From contig LDXO01000004.1 in NCBI GenBank assembly GCA_001443455.1, forward strand, positions 23,340-87,339: DNA of 64,000 nucleotides, written 5' to 3'. Source of the DNA: Deltaproteobacteria bacterium CSP1-8 (GTDB taxonomy: Bacteria > Desulfobacterota > Deferrimicrobia > Deferrimicrobiales > Deferrimicrobiaceae). Position 1 is the stretch's first letter. Each line of letters starts with the position of its first letter. The notes beneath the pieces are model-generated. The model made no database searches, was not told where the DNA came from, and saw only the letters and a list, made by a program, of their open reading frames with translations. Both the position numbers and the translations under genes were made by a program. Below, one piece after another: positions 41,801 to 50,241 of the stretch.

Positions 41801-42715
41801 ATGCTCGAACTCATCAAACATACCGACATCGATTTCATGAAGCTCAAGAAGTACGCGTTTGCCTTTTCCGGCGTGATTGTGCTGTTCGGCTTGTACGCCG
41901 TCTTCCAGATCTATGCAGGCCGCGCGAACCTGGGGATCGACCTTGCGGGAGGAACATCGATCCAGGTGCGGTTCGCGCAACCGGTGGCGATGGACCAGGT
42001 GCGGCAGTCCATCGCGGGTGGGGGGTTTCCCGAGGCGAGCCTCCAGGCAGTTTCCGGGGAGAACATCTTCATCATCAAGGTGAGCGCACGGGGAAAGGAG
42101 GAGAGGATGGTCGGAGAGAAGGTCGTCGGCCTTCTCCGGGAGGGCTTCCCCTCCAACCCGCAGACCGTGGAGAGCGTCGCCGAGATCGGTCCCGCCATCG
42201 GGAAAAAGCTTCGGACGGACGCGGTGTTCGCCCTTTTCGTATCCGCCGCGGCGATCATCATCTACCTCGCCTGGCGTTTCGAATTCAAGTTCGGCGTGGC
42301 GGCCGCGCTGGCGACGTTCCACGATGTCATCATGCTCGTGGGGATCTTCTACCTGCTCGGCCGGGAAATGGACCTCCTTTTCATCACCGCCCTTCTCACC
42401 ATCGGGGGGTATTCGCTCACCGACACGGTTGTTGTCTTCGACAGGATCCGGGAAAACATCCGGCTGCGCAAGAGAAGCACCTTCTCGGAGACGATCAACT
42501 TGAGCGTGAACGAGGTCCTGAGCCGCACCGTGATCACCTCGCTCACCACGTTCCTGGCATGCGTCGCGCTTCTCCTGTTCGGCGGCGTCGTCCTCCGGGA
42601 CTTCTCCCTGGCCCTGGCGATCGGCATCATCATCGGGACCTATTCCTCCATCTTCGTGGCCAGTCCGATCGTCGCGATGTGGCGGGGCGAGAAGATGATC
42701 CAGGTGAAAAGGTAA
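41801..42715 (+). CDS. secF: Protein translocase subunit SecF
   Basis: A 304-residue SecF partner of SecD. It has one N-terminal helix (about 19-40), the periplasmic domain starting near LGIDLAGGTSIQVRF, then five membrane helices. Family motifs are GGYSLTDTVVVFDRIREN and LSRTVITSLTTFLACV. It follows secD after 51 bases and is followed by recJ 9 bases later, so the three probably share a transcript. Confidence 0.96.
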   Translation: MLELIKHTDIDFMKLKKYAFAFSGVIVLFGLYAVFQIYAGRANLGIDLAGGTSIQVRFAQPVAMDQVRQSIAGGGFPEASLQAVSGENIFIIKVSARGKEERMVGEKVVGLLREGFPSNPQTVESVAEIGPAIGKKLRTDAVFALFVSAAAIIIYLAWRFEFKFGVAAALATFHDVIMLVGIFYLLGREMDLLFITALLTIGGYSLTDTVVVFDRIRENIRLRKRSTFSETINLSVNEVLSRTVITSLTTFLACVALLLFGGVVLRDFSLALAIGIIIGTYSSIFVASPIVAMWRGEKMIQVKR

Positions 42716-42724
42716 CGGCGGGAG

Positions 42725-44494
42725 TTGGCGGGGGAAACCGGACGAACATGGTTGCTTCTCGCCCCGGATGAATCGCTCGTCCGGGACGTCCGGGAAAGGA
42801 CCGGTCTTTCCGAAACGGCTTCCCGGATCCTGGTGAACCGAGGGATCGTTGCCCCCGCCGAGGCGGAACGGTATCTCAACGGCACGCTTTCGGACCTCTC
42901 CGCTCCCTTCCGGATGAAAGACCTCGAGAAGGCATCCCGCCGCCTCGTGGACGCAGCGCGGCGAGGGTTGCCGATCCTGGTGTACGCCGATTACGACGTG
43001 GACGGCGCCACGGGCGCGGCCTGCCTGTTCCTCTTCCTGAACGAGGTCTTTCCGGGGGTGAACATCAGGATCCACCAAAATCACCGCATCGCGGACGGGT
43101 ACGGCCTGAAACAGGACCACCTGGAGGCAGCCGCCGCGGACGGCGTAAGGCTCGTCGTCACCGTGGATTGCGGGATTACCGACGTGGAGGCGATCCGGCA
43201 TGCCTCCGCGGCGGGATTGGACGTCATCGTGACGGACCACCATGTCCCCGCAGAGATCCTTCCCCCCGCTTATGCCATCCTGAACCCGAAGCAAAAGGAT
43301 TGCCCGTACCCGGAGAAGGAGATCGCGGGGGTGGGCGTGGTTTTCCTGCTGCTGTGCGGGGTCAGGCGCCTGCTGAGGGAAGAGAGCGCGTTTCCCGGAG
43401 GGGAGGATCCCGGCCTGCGGAAGTATCTCGACCTCGTGGCGCTCGGCACCGTGGCGGACATGGTCCCCTTGCGGGGCGACAACCGCCTCTTCGTGAAAGC
43501 CGGCCTGGAAGAGATCCGTCATCGCGCGAGGCCCGGGATACGCGCCCTCCTGTCCGTATCCGGGATCGCGCAGGAGAACGTGAACGAGATCGACCTGGGT
43601 TTCCGCATCGGGCCGCGCCTCAACGCGGCGGGGCGTGTGGGGGATTCCACCCGCAGTTCGGGGCTGCTCGTGACGGACAGTGTCGACCGGGCTTTGCGCA
43701 TCGCCGCCGAGCTTCACACGGACAATGCGCGGAGGCAGCGCGAGGAGGAACGGATCTTGCGCGAGGCGACCGCCTCGGTGGAGTCGGGACCTCCCCTTTC
43801 CTCCCTTTCCGCGATCGTTCTGGCCCATCCCGACTGGCACACGGGCATCCTGGGCATCGTCGCGTCCAAGATCGCGGCACGGTACCACCGCCCCACGGTC
43901 CTCCTCCGGATCGAGGGAGACGAGGCACAGGGATCCCTCCGCAGTGCGGGCGGCTTCCCGCTGATCGACGCGCTTTCCGGACTGTCGCATCTGTTGACCC
44001 GGTACGGAGGGCATATGCAGGCGGCCGGCATCGCCCTGCCCGCCGGGAACCTCCTTGCCTTCCGGGAGGGGTTTACCCAAGCCGCGAGGGAGTTCGCCTC
44101 GGGCCGCGACGTGGTCCCCCGCGTCGAGGTCGACGCGCGTGTGCGTTTCGGGGAGGTTTCCCGGGGCCTCATGGAGGAGCTGGACCGGATGCGTCCATTC
44201 GGGATGGGGAACGAGGAGCCGGTGCTGCTCGCCAGCAACGTCCGTCTGGAAAAACATTCCCTCTTCGGGGGGGAGGGGCGGCACCTGAAAGCCGAGCTTT
44301 CCGGGGACGGCCGCCGCTTCGAGGCGGTTGCGTTTCACCGTTCGGGGTTGCCTTCGGGGCCGGGCGGCCTCCTAGACGTCCTGTTTACCCCCCAATGGAC
44401 GTTTTTCCGCGGGGACCGCTCGATCCGCCTGCGGTTGGTCGACGCGCGGCCGTCCGGACCTCCCGTCGCTCCCGCGACGCCTTTGACCCTTTAG
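42725..44494 (+). CDS. recJ: Single-stranded-DNA-specific exonuclease RecJ
   Basis: A 589-residue 5'-3' single-strand exonuclease of the DHH family, active in recombination and mismatch repair. Metal-binding motifs are VYADYDVDGATGAA (about 83-96), VTVDCGITD and VTDHHVPAE (about 140-180), and DLVALGTVADMVPL. The DHHA1 domain contains SAGGFPLIDALS and RYGGHMQAAGI. A C-terminal OB-like domain with DRMRPFGMGNEEPV follows. Start TTG 42725 has a gggag site. Confidence 0.93.
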   Translation: MAGETGRTWLLLAPDESLVRDVRERTGLSETASRILVNRGIVAPAEAERYLNGTLSDLSAPFRMKDLEKASRRLVDAARRGLPILVYADYDVDGATGAACLFLFLNEVFPGVNIRIHQNHRIADGYGLKQDHLEAAAADGVRLVVTVDCGITDVEAIRHASAAGLDVIVTDHHVPAEILPPAYAILNPKQKDCPYPEKEIAGVGVVFLLLCGVRRLLREESAFPGGEDPGLRKYLDLVALGTVADMVPLRGDNRLFVKAGLEEIRHRARPGIRALLSVSGIAQENVNEIDLGFRIGPRLNAAGRVGDSTRSSGLLVTDSVDRALRIAAELHTDNARRQREEERILREATASVESGPPLSSLSAIVLAHPDWHTGILGIVASKIAARYHRPTVLLRIEGDEAQGSLRSAGGFPLIDALSGLSHLLTRYGGHMQAAGIALPAGNLLAFREGFTQAAREFASGRDVVPRVEVDARVRFGEVSRGLMEELDRMRPFGMGNEEPVLLASNVRLEKHSLFGGEGRHLKAELSGDGRRFEAVAFHRSGLPSGPGGLLDVLFTPQWTFFRGDRSIRLRLVDARPSGPPVAPATPLTL

Positions 44495-44513
44495 CGTCGG
44501 GAGGGACGGTTCC

Positions 44514-44969
44514 GTGCTTGGCTGGGGAAAGATCCGGAAGAAACTCCGCGACGCGATTGCCGCCGACTCCGACGAGAGGAGCCTTGCGGCGGGGTTCGCC
44601 GTGGGTGTCTTCTTCAGCTTCACTCCGCTTTTGTCCCTCCACATGGTCCTGGCGCTGATCGTGGCCGTCATCTTCCGTTTCAACAAGGTGACGACCATGG
44701 CGGGGGTCTGGGTGAACAATCCCTACACGATGCCCTTCGTCTTCTACGGGTGTTTCCGTTTCGGGGAGTGGATCCTGAGGATGCGGGTCCCGCCGCCGTC
44801 GTTCGAACGCTACACCCTCAAGACCGTCCTGAAGGCGGCTGTGCCCTATGCCGCCCCCCTGTTCCTGGGCACGACGATCGTGGGACTCGCCGCCGCCGCG
44901 GTGGGCTATGCGGTTGTGTACCGCATCGCGGTCAGGGTAAAATCTGCCCGTCGGAAAGGGACGATATGA
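44514..44969 (+). CDS. DUF2062 membrane protein
   Basis: A 151-residue membrane protein of the DUF2062 family, function unknown. The conserved core is AAGFAVGVFFSFTPL, then VTTMAGVWVNNPYTMPFVFYG. There are about three hydrophobic helices (around 25-60, 65-85 and 108-140) and a short basic C-terminus. Start GTG 44514 has a gggaggg site. It sits between recJ and the putrescine genes with short gaps; whether it belongs to either function is unclear. Confidence 0.82.
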   Translation: MLGWGKIRKKLRDAIAADSDERSLAAGFAVGVFFSFTPLLSLHMVLALIVAVIFRFNKVTTMAGVWVNNPYTMPFVFYGCFRFGEWILRMRVPPPSFERYTLKTVLKAAVPYAAPLFLGTTIVGLAAAAVGYAVVYRIAVRVKSARRKGTI

Positions 44970-44982
44970 AGGAGGGTGCTCC

Positions 44983-45873
44983 GTGAAGCCGTATTCGGTA
45001 AGTTTCGGTGGAATCCCCGACAAGTATGCCACGTGGAAGAGTTCGTCGTTCGTCGTGATCCCGTTCCCGATCGACCTTACCACGACGTACGTGACGGGGA
45101 CGCGCAACGGTCCCGGAGCGATCATCGAGGCGTCGGGCCACATGGAACTGTTCGACGAGGAAAACAAGATCGAGCCGTACCGGGCGGGCATCTTCGTGTC
45201 CACGGAGATCCCGATGCTGACCACGGGCCCGATCGCCATGCTGAAAGAGCTGGAAAAGCGAATGAAGGCCGTGATGCGTGCCGGGAAGTTCCCCATCCTC
45301 CTGGGAGGGGAGCACTCGGGAACCTGCGGAGCGGTTTCCGCCCTGAAGAAAAAGTACGAGGACCTCACCATTCTCCAGTTCGACGCGCACGCGGACCTGC
45401 GGGACACGTACCTCGGAACGCAGTGGAACCACGCGTGCGTGGGACGCCGCATCGTGGATTCCGGTGCGAAACTCGTCCAGGTCGGGGTGCGCAGCATTTC
45501 GGAGGAAGAGGACCGGTTCCTCCGCAAGTCGGAAACCGTCAAGACGTTCTACGCTTCGGAGGTCCGGGACAATCTCGCCGATGTCACCCGGGGGATCGTG
45601 AGCGGCCTGTCCGGCAACGTCTACATATCGATCGACCTCGACGTCTTCGACCCGGGCATCATGCCCGCCGTGGGTACGCCGGAGCCCGGCGGTCTGGACT
45701 GGTTCGAGGTGGTCGACATCCTGCGGGACGTGATGCGCTCCGACTGCAACATCGTGGGCTTCGACATCATGGAGCTTTCCCCCCTCCCCGGCATCGTCGC
45801 GCCCGATTTCCTCGCGGCGAAGCTGTGCTACCGGATGATGGGGTGGGTTCTCGCCAAGCGGGAAGAGAAGTAA
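44983..45873 (+). CDS. speB: Agmatinase
   Basis: A 296-residue manganese ureohydrolase that hydrolyses agmatine to putrescine and urea. Metal ligands are visible in GGEHSGTCGA, DAHADLRD and SIDLDVFDPGI, the three signatures of the arginase/agmatinase family. The GTG start at 44983 has a gaagg-agg site. The next gene is a pyruvoyl-dependent arginine decarboxylase, so the pair makes putrescine from arginine via agmatine, which supports agmatinase over arginase or formiminoglutamase. Confidence 0.92.
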   Translation: MKPYSVSFGGIPDKYATWKSSSFVVIPFPIDLTTTYVTGTRNGPGAIIEASGHMELFDEENKIEPYRAGIFVSTEIPMLTTGPIAMLKELEKRMKAVMRAGKFPILLGGEHSGTCGAVSALKKKYEDLTILQFDAHADLRDTYLGTQWNHACVGRRIVDSGAKLVQVGVRSISEEEDRFLRKSETVKTFYASEVRDNLADVTRGIVSGLSGNVYISIDLDVFDPGIMPAVGTPEPGGLDWFEVVDILRDVMRSDCNIVGFDIMELSPLPGIVAPDFLAAKLCYRMMGWVLAKREEK

Positions 45874-45906
45874 GGGGGAGATTCCCCGCCAAAGGAGATG
45901 TCGCCC

Positions 45907-46446
45907 ATGTTCGTGCCTACGAAGGTGTTTTTTACCAAGGGAGTCGGGCGGCACAGGGAGCAGTTGACGTCGTTCGAACTTGCTCTCCGCGATGCGGGGA
46001 TCGAGAAGTACAACCTCGTCCAGGTGTCGAGCATCTTTCCCCCCAAGTGCAGGATCATCAACAAGGAAGCGGGCCTGAACGCATTGACGCCCGGCGAGAT
46101 CGTGTTCGTGGTCATGAGCAGGTGCCAGAGCGACGAGCCCCGGAGGCTCGTCGCGGCTTCCGTGGGGTGCGCCCTCCCCTCCGACCGGTCCGTCTACGGC
46201 TATCTGAGCGAGCATCACGCGTTCGGGCAGACGGAAAAGGTGGCGGGGGACTACGCCGAGGACCTGGCGGCCGCCATGCTCGCATCCACCCTGGGCATCG
46301 AGTTCGACGAGAAGAAGAGCTGGGACGAGAAGAAGGAAGTTTGGAAGATCAGCGGGAAGATCTACCGTTCGTTCAACATCACCCAATCGGCAATCGCCAG
46401 GGACGAGTACACCACGGTCATCGCCGCCGCCGTCTTCGTGCTGTGA
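45907..46446 (+). CDS. pdaD: Pyruvoyl-dependent arginine decarboxylase
   Basis: A 179-residue proenzyme that self-cleaves to create a pyruvoyl group and then decarboxylates arginine to agmatine. The processing site is the Ser pair in [10 protein letters not shown] (about residues 47-50). The conserved GEIVFVVMS and the Glu-rich catalytic region with [11 protein letters not shown] are also present. Start ATG 45907 is preferred over ATG 45898 because the aaaggag site abuts the latter but is 9 bases from the former. It directly follows agmatinase. Confidence 0.92.
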   Translation: MFVPTKVFFTKGVGRHREQLTSFELALRDAGIEKYNLVQVSSIFPPKCRIINKEAGLNALTPGEIVFVVMSRCQSDEPRRLVAASVGCALPSDRSVYGYLSEHHAFGQTEKVAGDYAEDLAAAMLASTLGIEFDEKKSWDEKKEVWKISGKIYRSFNITQSAIARDEYTTVIAAAVFVL

Positions 46447-46456
46447 GGGGGGACCG

Positions 46457-47449
46457 ATGAGGGGAGCGAAAATTCTCGGGACGGGACGGGCACTGCCGCC
46501 CCATGTCGTCACCAACGCCTATCTGACCACCCTGATGGACACGACGGAAGAATGGATCGTGCAGCGCACGGGGATCCGGGAGCGGCGGTTCGTCGACCCG
46601 GGGACAGGCGCCTCCGACCTGGGGGTTACGGCCGCGCGCCTGGCCATCGAGCGCGCGGGGCTCACGCCGAAGGACATTCAGTTCCTCGTCTTCGCCACCC
46701 TCTCTCCCGACATGTTCTTCCCGGGCTGCGGCGTTCTCGTGCAGGAGAAGATGGGGATGGACACGATCGGGGCGCTCGACGTCCGGACCCAGTGCACGGG
46801 GTTCCTCTACGGGCTGTCGGTGGCCGAGGCGTACGTCAAGGCGGGCTTCTACGATTATGTCCTGGTCATCGGGGCGGAGGTGCAGAGCACCGGCATGGAT
46901 TTGAGCACGGCGGGGCGGGACGTGTCCGTGATCTTCGGAGACGGCGGAGGGGCGGCGGTCGTCGGCCCCTCGGATCCCGGGAGGGGGATCCTGTCCTCCC
47001 ACCTCCACTCGGAGGGGAAGTATGCGCGCGAGCTCATGGCGGAGGCCCCGGCGTCCATCGAGCACCCGCGGATCAGCAAGGAGATGATCGATGCCGGGAG
47101 ACATTATGGAACCATGAACGGCCGCTACGTGTTCACCCACGCGGTGCGGCGCTTTCCCGAGGTGATCCGCGAGGCGCTCGAAGCGAACGGCATGACCCTT
47201 TCGGACCTTTCGATCGTCATTCCCCACCAGGCGAACCTGCGGATCACCCAGGCCGTGGCGAAAGCCCTCGAGGTACAGCCGGAAAAGGTGTTCTCCAACA
47301 TCGAGAAATACGGCAACACCACCGCCGCCTCGATACCGATCGCTCTCGACGAGTGCGTCGAGGAGGGCAGGATCCGGGAGGGGGATATCGTCTGCCTCGC
47401 GGCATTCGGGTCGGGGTTTACGTGGGCATCGACCCTGATCCGCTGGTAA
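46457..47449 (+). CDS. fabH: Beta-ketoacyl-ACP synthase III
   Basis: A 330-residue thiolase-fold enzyme that condenses an acyl-CoA with malonyl-ACP to start fatty acid synthesis. The catalytic Cys is in DVRTQCTGFLYG (about 113), the His in IPHQANLRI (about 252), and the Asn in KYGNTTAASIP (about 282). The N-terminal GTGRALPPHVVTN is typical. Only this fab gene is present locally, so it may also serve a specialised acyl pathway. The next gene overlaps its last 28 bases. Confidence 0.9.
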   Translation: MRGAKILGTGRALPPHVVTNAYLTTLMDTTEEWIVQRTGIRERRFVDPGTGASDLGVTAARLAIERAGLTPKDIQFLVFATLSPDMFFPGCGVLVQEKMGMDTIGALDVRTQCTGFLYGLSVAEAYVKAGFYDYVLVIGAEVQSTGMDLSTAGRDVSVIFGDGGGAAVVGPSDPGRGILSSHLHSEGKYARELMAEAPASIEHPRISKEMIDAGRHYGTMNGRYVFTHAVRRFPEVIREALEANGMTLSDLSIVIPHQANLRITQAVAKALEVQPEKVFSNIEKYGNTTAASIPIALDECVEEGRIREGDIVCLAAFGSGFTWASTLIRW

Positions 47450-47928
47450 GCGGGGAACAAACCCTGCGGTTCCGGATCCGGGACCTGGCGCACGAGGACC
47501 TGGATGGCGTGATGGCCATCGAAAAGGAATCGTTCCCATCCCCGTGGTCCCGTGCCCTTTTCGAGGAGGAGATCGGGCGGGGATTCTCCGACGCCATCGT
47601 GGCCGTCGACGTGCCGGGGGGAAGCGTGGCCGGCTACGCGATCTGCTGGACCGTCGGCTACGAGTCTCACCTGCTGAACATCGCGGTCCGGCCGGACGCC
47701 CGCAACCAGGGGGTCGGGCGCTCTCTTCTCAAGGAGTGCATCCGGCGGGGTGTGCGTGCCGGGGGACGCACGATTACCCTCGAGGTACGGGCGGGCAATG
47801 AACCGGCGCTTTCCCTGTACCGGCGGGACGGGTTTCGTTTCACTGGCGTCAGGAGAGGGTATTACACGGACACCGGGGAGGATGCGATCGTGCTCCTGCG
47901 GGAGATCGGGGAAGACGATGCCGTTTAA
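47422..47928 (+). CDS. rimI: GNAT N-acetyltransferase, RimI-like
   Basis: A 168-residue acetyltransferase of the GNAT superfamily. RimI acetylates the N-terminal Ala of ribosomal protein S18. Seen are VMAIEKESFPSPWSRALFEEE, the acetyl-CoA binding loop VRPDARNQGVGRSLL, and NEPALSLYRRDGF. GTG 47422 is the nearest standard start and overlaps fabH by 28 bases. CTG 47463 has better spacing from gggga and would give a start closer to the family. The stop overlaps pyrK by 11 bases. Confidence 0.8.
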   Translation: MGIDPDPLVSGEQTLRFRIRDLAHEDLDGVMAIEKESFPSPWSRALFEEEIGRGFSDAIVAVDVPGGSVAGYAICWTVGYESHLLNIAVRPDARNQGVGRSLLKECIRRGVRAGGRTITLEVRAGNEPALSLYRRDGFRFTGVRRGYYTDTGEDAIVLLREIGEDDAV

Positions 47929-48739
47929 CCGGCCGAGGTTCGTCACGGGCAGGATCCTGCGGAACGAGGGGCGCGGGGAGATCTTTTACCGCATCGAGGC
48001 GACCATTCCCGAACCCGTCCGGTTCGTTCCCGGACAGTTTGCCATGGTCTCCGGGTGGCCGGGGAACGACCCGCTTTTGCCCCGACCGCTCGCGGTGTTC
48101 CGGGCCGGGGGGACCCGCGGGAAGGGGAAAGTCGAATTCGTCTACAAGGTCGTGGGCAGGGGGACCGCCCTATTGTCCGGTCTCCACCCGGGGGAGACCC
48201 TGTCCATCACCCTCCCTCTTGGCCGCGGGTTCGACCTGGACCGGGAAGGGCGGACGTACTGGCTGGTGGGGGGCGGCGTCGGGTTTTCCTCGGTGTTCCC
48301 GGCGGCGGTTGTCCTCGGGCGACGCCGGGCCGCGTTCGAGATGTTTCTCGGCGCCCGGACCCGGGAGCATCTTCCGCCGAGGGAGTGGACGCCGGGGGGA
48401 AAGACGCCGGGGACGATCCATTTCTGCACCGAGGACGGAACCGCCGGATTCCATGGCCGCGTCACCGACGCGGTGCTGGAGCGGCTGCGGAGACTTTCCC
48501 CGGAATCGGCCTCGCGGATGACGATCCTCGCCTGCGGGCCGAGGGAGATGCTCAGGGAGATCGCCGCCGCGGCGGCCGAACGGAGTGTCTCTGCGCAGGT
48601 GGCGCTGGAGAACCACATGGCGTGCGGCTTCGGGGTCTGCTGGGGATGCGTCGTGTCCCTGTGGGACGGCGACCGGACGGCCTACCGGCGCGTCTGCCGG
48701 GAAGGGCCGGTGTTCGACGCCCGGGAGGTCGTATGGTGA
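47918..48739 (+). CDS. pyrK: Dihydroorotate dehydrogenase electron transfer subunit
   Basis: A 273-residue FAD and [2Fe-2S] protein that passes electrons from dihydroorotate dehydrogenase to NAD+. The FAD region has LLPRPLAVFR, the NAD-binding segment YWLVGGGVGFSSVFP, and the cluster Cys ligands ACGFGVCWGC plus a fourth in RRVCREGPV. ATG 47918 overlaps rimI. The 3' end overlaps pyrD, the catalytic partner. Confidence 0.93.
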   Translation: MPFNRPRFVTGRILRNEGRGEIFYRIEATIPEPVRFVPGQFAMVSGWPGNDPLLPRPLAVFRAGGTRGKGKVEFVYKVVGRGTALLSGLHPGETLSITLPLGRGFDLDREGRTYWLVGGGVGFSSVFPAAVVLGRRRAAFEMFLGARTREHLPPREWTPGGKTPGTIHFCTEDGTAGFHGRVTDAVLERLRRLSPESASRMTILACGPREMLREIAAAAAERSVSAQVALENHMACGFGVCWGCVVSLWDGDRTAYRRVCREGPVFDAREVVW

Positions 48740-49662
48740 CACCCGACCTTTCCGTCTCCCTCGGGGGACTTCGGGTGAAGAACCCCGTCATGAGCGCGTC
48801 GGGGACGTTTGGATACGGCGTCGAGTTCACCCCGTTCTACGACATATCCCGGCTGGGGGCGGTCGTCGTGAAGGGGCTGTCCCTCGCGCCCACCCCGGGC
48901 AACCCGCCCGGGCGAATCGTGGAGACGGCGGCGGGGATGCTCAACGCGATCGGTCTGCAGAACATCGGGGTGGAGCGGTTCGTCGGCGACGTGGTGCCGC
49001 GACTGGAAGACGCCGGCGCAACGTTCGTCGCGAACATCTACGGGAAGACATTGGAGGAATACGAGGCGGTCGCCCGTCGCCTGTCGGAAGTCCCCTCCCT
49101 CGGCGCGATCGAGGTGAACGCCTCCTGCCCCAACGTCAGGGAGGGGGGGATGGCGTTCGGGGCGACCACCGGGGGGATCGCGCAACTCACCGAACGGGTG
49201 CGCCGGTGCACCGGAAAAACTCTCTGGGTGAAGCTCAGCCCGAACGTCACGGACATCGCGAGCATCGCGAAAGCCGCCGAGGGGAGCGGGGCGGACGCGG
49301 TATCCCTGATCAACACGATCGTCGGGATGGCGGTCGATCACAGGACCCGGCGTCCGGAACTGTCGAACGTCACGGGAGGGCTTTCCGGCCCCGCGATCAA
49401 ACCGGTTGCCCTGCGCATGGTGTGGGAGGCGGCGAAGGCCGTCCGGATCCCGGTAATCGGGGTCGGCGGCATCCAGAACGCGGCGGACGCGCTCGAGTTT
49501 CTCCTGGTGGGAGCGTCGGCGGTGCAGGTCGGGACCGCGAACTTCCGCAATCCCCGGGCGTGCGTCGATATCCTCGTGGGGATCGAGGCGTTCTTCCGGG
49601 AGCAGCGCATCGCCCGCCTCGAGGAGTACCGGGGGGGGCTGCAGAGGGAAAAAATCCCTTGA
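48733..49662 (+). CDS. pyrD: Dihydroorotate dehydrogenase, class 1B catalytic subunit
   Basis: A 309-residue FMN enzyme oxidising dihydroorotate to orotate in pyrimidine synthesis. Seen are SASGTFGYGVEF, VVVKGLSLAPTPGNP, the catalytic Cys in NASCPNVREGG (class 1 trait), LINTIVGMAVD and IPVIGVGGIQNA. The adjacent pyrK marks it as the NAD-dependent class 1B form. ATG 48733 or GTG 48736 could initiate; both overlap pyrK. A promoter for the next operon overlaps its stop codon. Confidence 0.95.
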   Translation: MVTPDLSVSLGGLRVKNPVMSASGTFGYGVEFTPFYDISRLGAVVVKGLSLAPTPGNPPGRIVETAAGMLNAIGLQNIGVERFVGDVVPRLEDAGATFVANIYGKTLEEYEAVARRLSEVPSLGAIEVNASCPNVREGGMAFGATTGGIAQLTERVRRCTGKTLWVKLSPNVTDIASIAKAAEGSGADAVSLINTIVGMAVDHRTRRPELSNVTGGLSGPAIKPVALRMVWEAAKAVRIPVIGVGGIQNAADALEFLLVGASAVQVGTANFRNPRACVDILVGIEAFFREQRIARLEEYRGGLQREKIP

Positions 49663-49688
49663 GGTTTCCTTGCGGGAAAGAGTATAAT
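49659..49688 (+). promoter_or_regulatory. Promoter of the rimP-nusA-infB operon
   Basis: A perfect TATAAT (49683-49688) lies 18 bases after TTGAGG (49659-49664), which overlaps the pyrD stop codon. Transcription would start near 49695, less than 20 bases before an intrinsic terminator hairpin and about 58 bases before rimP. Confidence 0.6.
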
Positions 49689-49712
49689 TTGCCTGCTTAA
49701 GGGTTTTCCGGG

Positions 49713-49739
49713 AAGTGGGCAGCAGCCCACTTTTTTTTT
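49713..49739 (+). terminator. Rho-independent terminator in the rimP leader
   Basis: The stem AAGTGGGC (49713-49720) pairs with GCCCACTT (49725-49732) around an AGCA loop, and T residues run from 49731 to 49739. It ends transcription from pyrD. Because it lies downstream of the TATAAT element, it could also attenuate the nusA operon. Confidence 0.9.
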
Positions 49740-49752
49740 CGATGGACACAGG

Positions 49753-50241
49753 TTGAAAATCGACACGGAAAAAATCGCGGCTCTTGCCGACGGCGTAGCG
49801 CAGGACGAGCTGGTCGAGCTCATCGACGTTGAGATCGCGACGGAAGGCCCCCGCTCGCTCATCCGCATCTTCATCGACAGGGAAGGGGGGGTCCGGCTGC
49901 GCGACTGCGAGTCGTTCAGCCGGAAGCTCGGAGCCGTCCTCGATGTCGAGGACCCCGTCGCGGGCCCGTATTCCCTGGAGGTTTCCTCTCCGGGGGTGAA
50001 CCGGAGGCTCAGCCAGCCGAAGCACTTTGCGGCATGCCGGGGGAAGCGGGTGCACGTCGTGCTGTCGGCCCCCGTCGAGGGGAGCAGGAACTTCCGGGGG
50101 GTCCTTCGGGAAAGCGACGCGGAAGGGATCGGTCTCGACAGGGACGGCAGGGTGTTTCGGCTGCCGTACCGGCTGATGCGCAAGGCGAACCTGGAGGTCA
50201 CCCAGGAAGAACTATTCGGGAAGGGAACGAGGAGACGATGA
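49753..50241 (+). CDS. rimP: Ribosome maturation factor RimP
   Basis: A 162-residue factor for 30S subunit maturation. The N-terminal half has LVELIDVEI and IRIFIDREGGVRLRDCESFSR. The central YSLEVSSPGVNRRLSQPKHF is diagnostic, and a C-terminal SH3-like domain (about 100-150) follows. Start TTG 49753 is weakly supported by an agg site; no ATG or GTG in frame is better placed. The ATGA overlap with nusA is the conserved arrangement. Confidence 0.92.
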   Translation: MKIDTEKIAALADGVAQDELVELIDVEIATEGPRSLIRIFIDREGGVRLRDCESFSRKLGAVLDVEDPVAGPYSLEVSSPGVNRRLSQPKHFAACRGKRVHVVLSAPVEGSRNFRGVLRESDAEGIGLDRDGRVFRLPYRLMRKANLEVTQEELFGKGTRRR

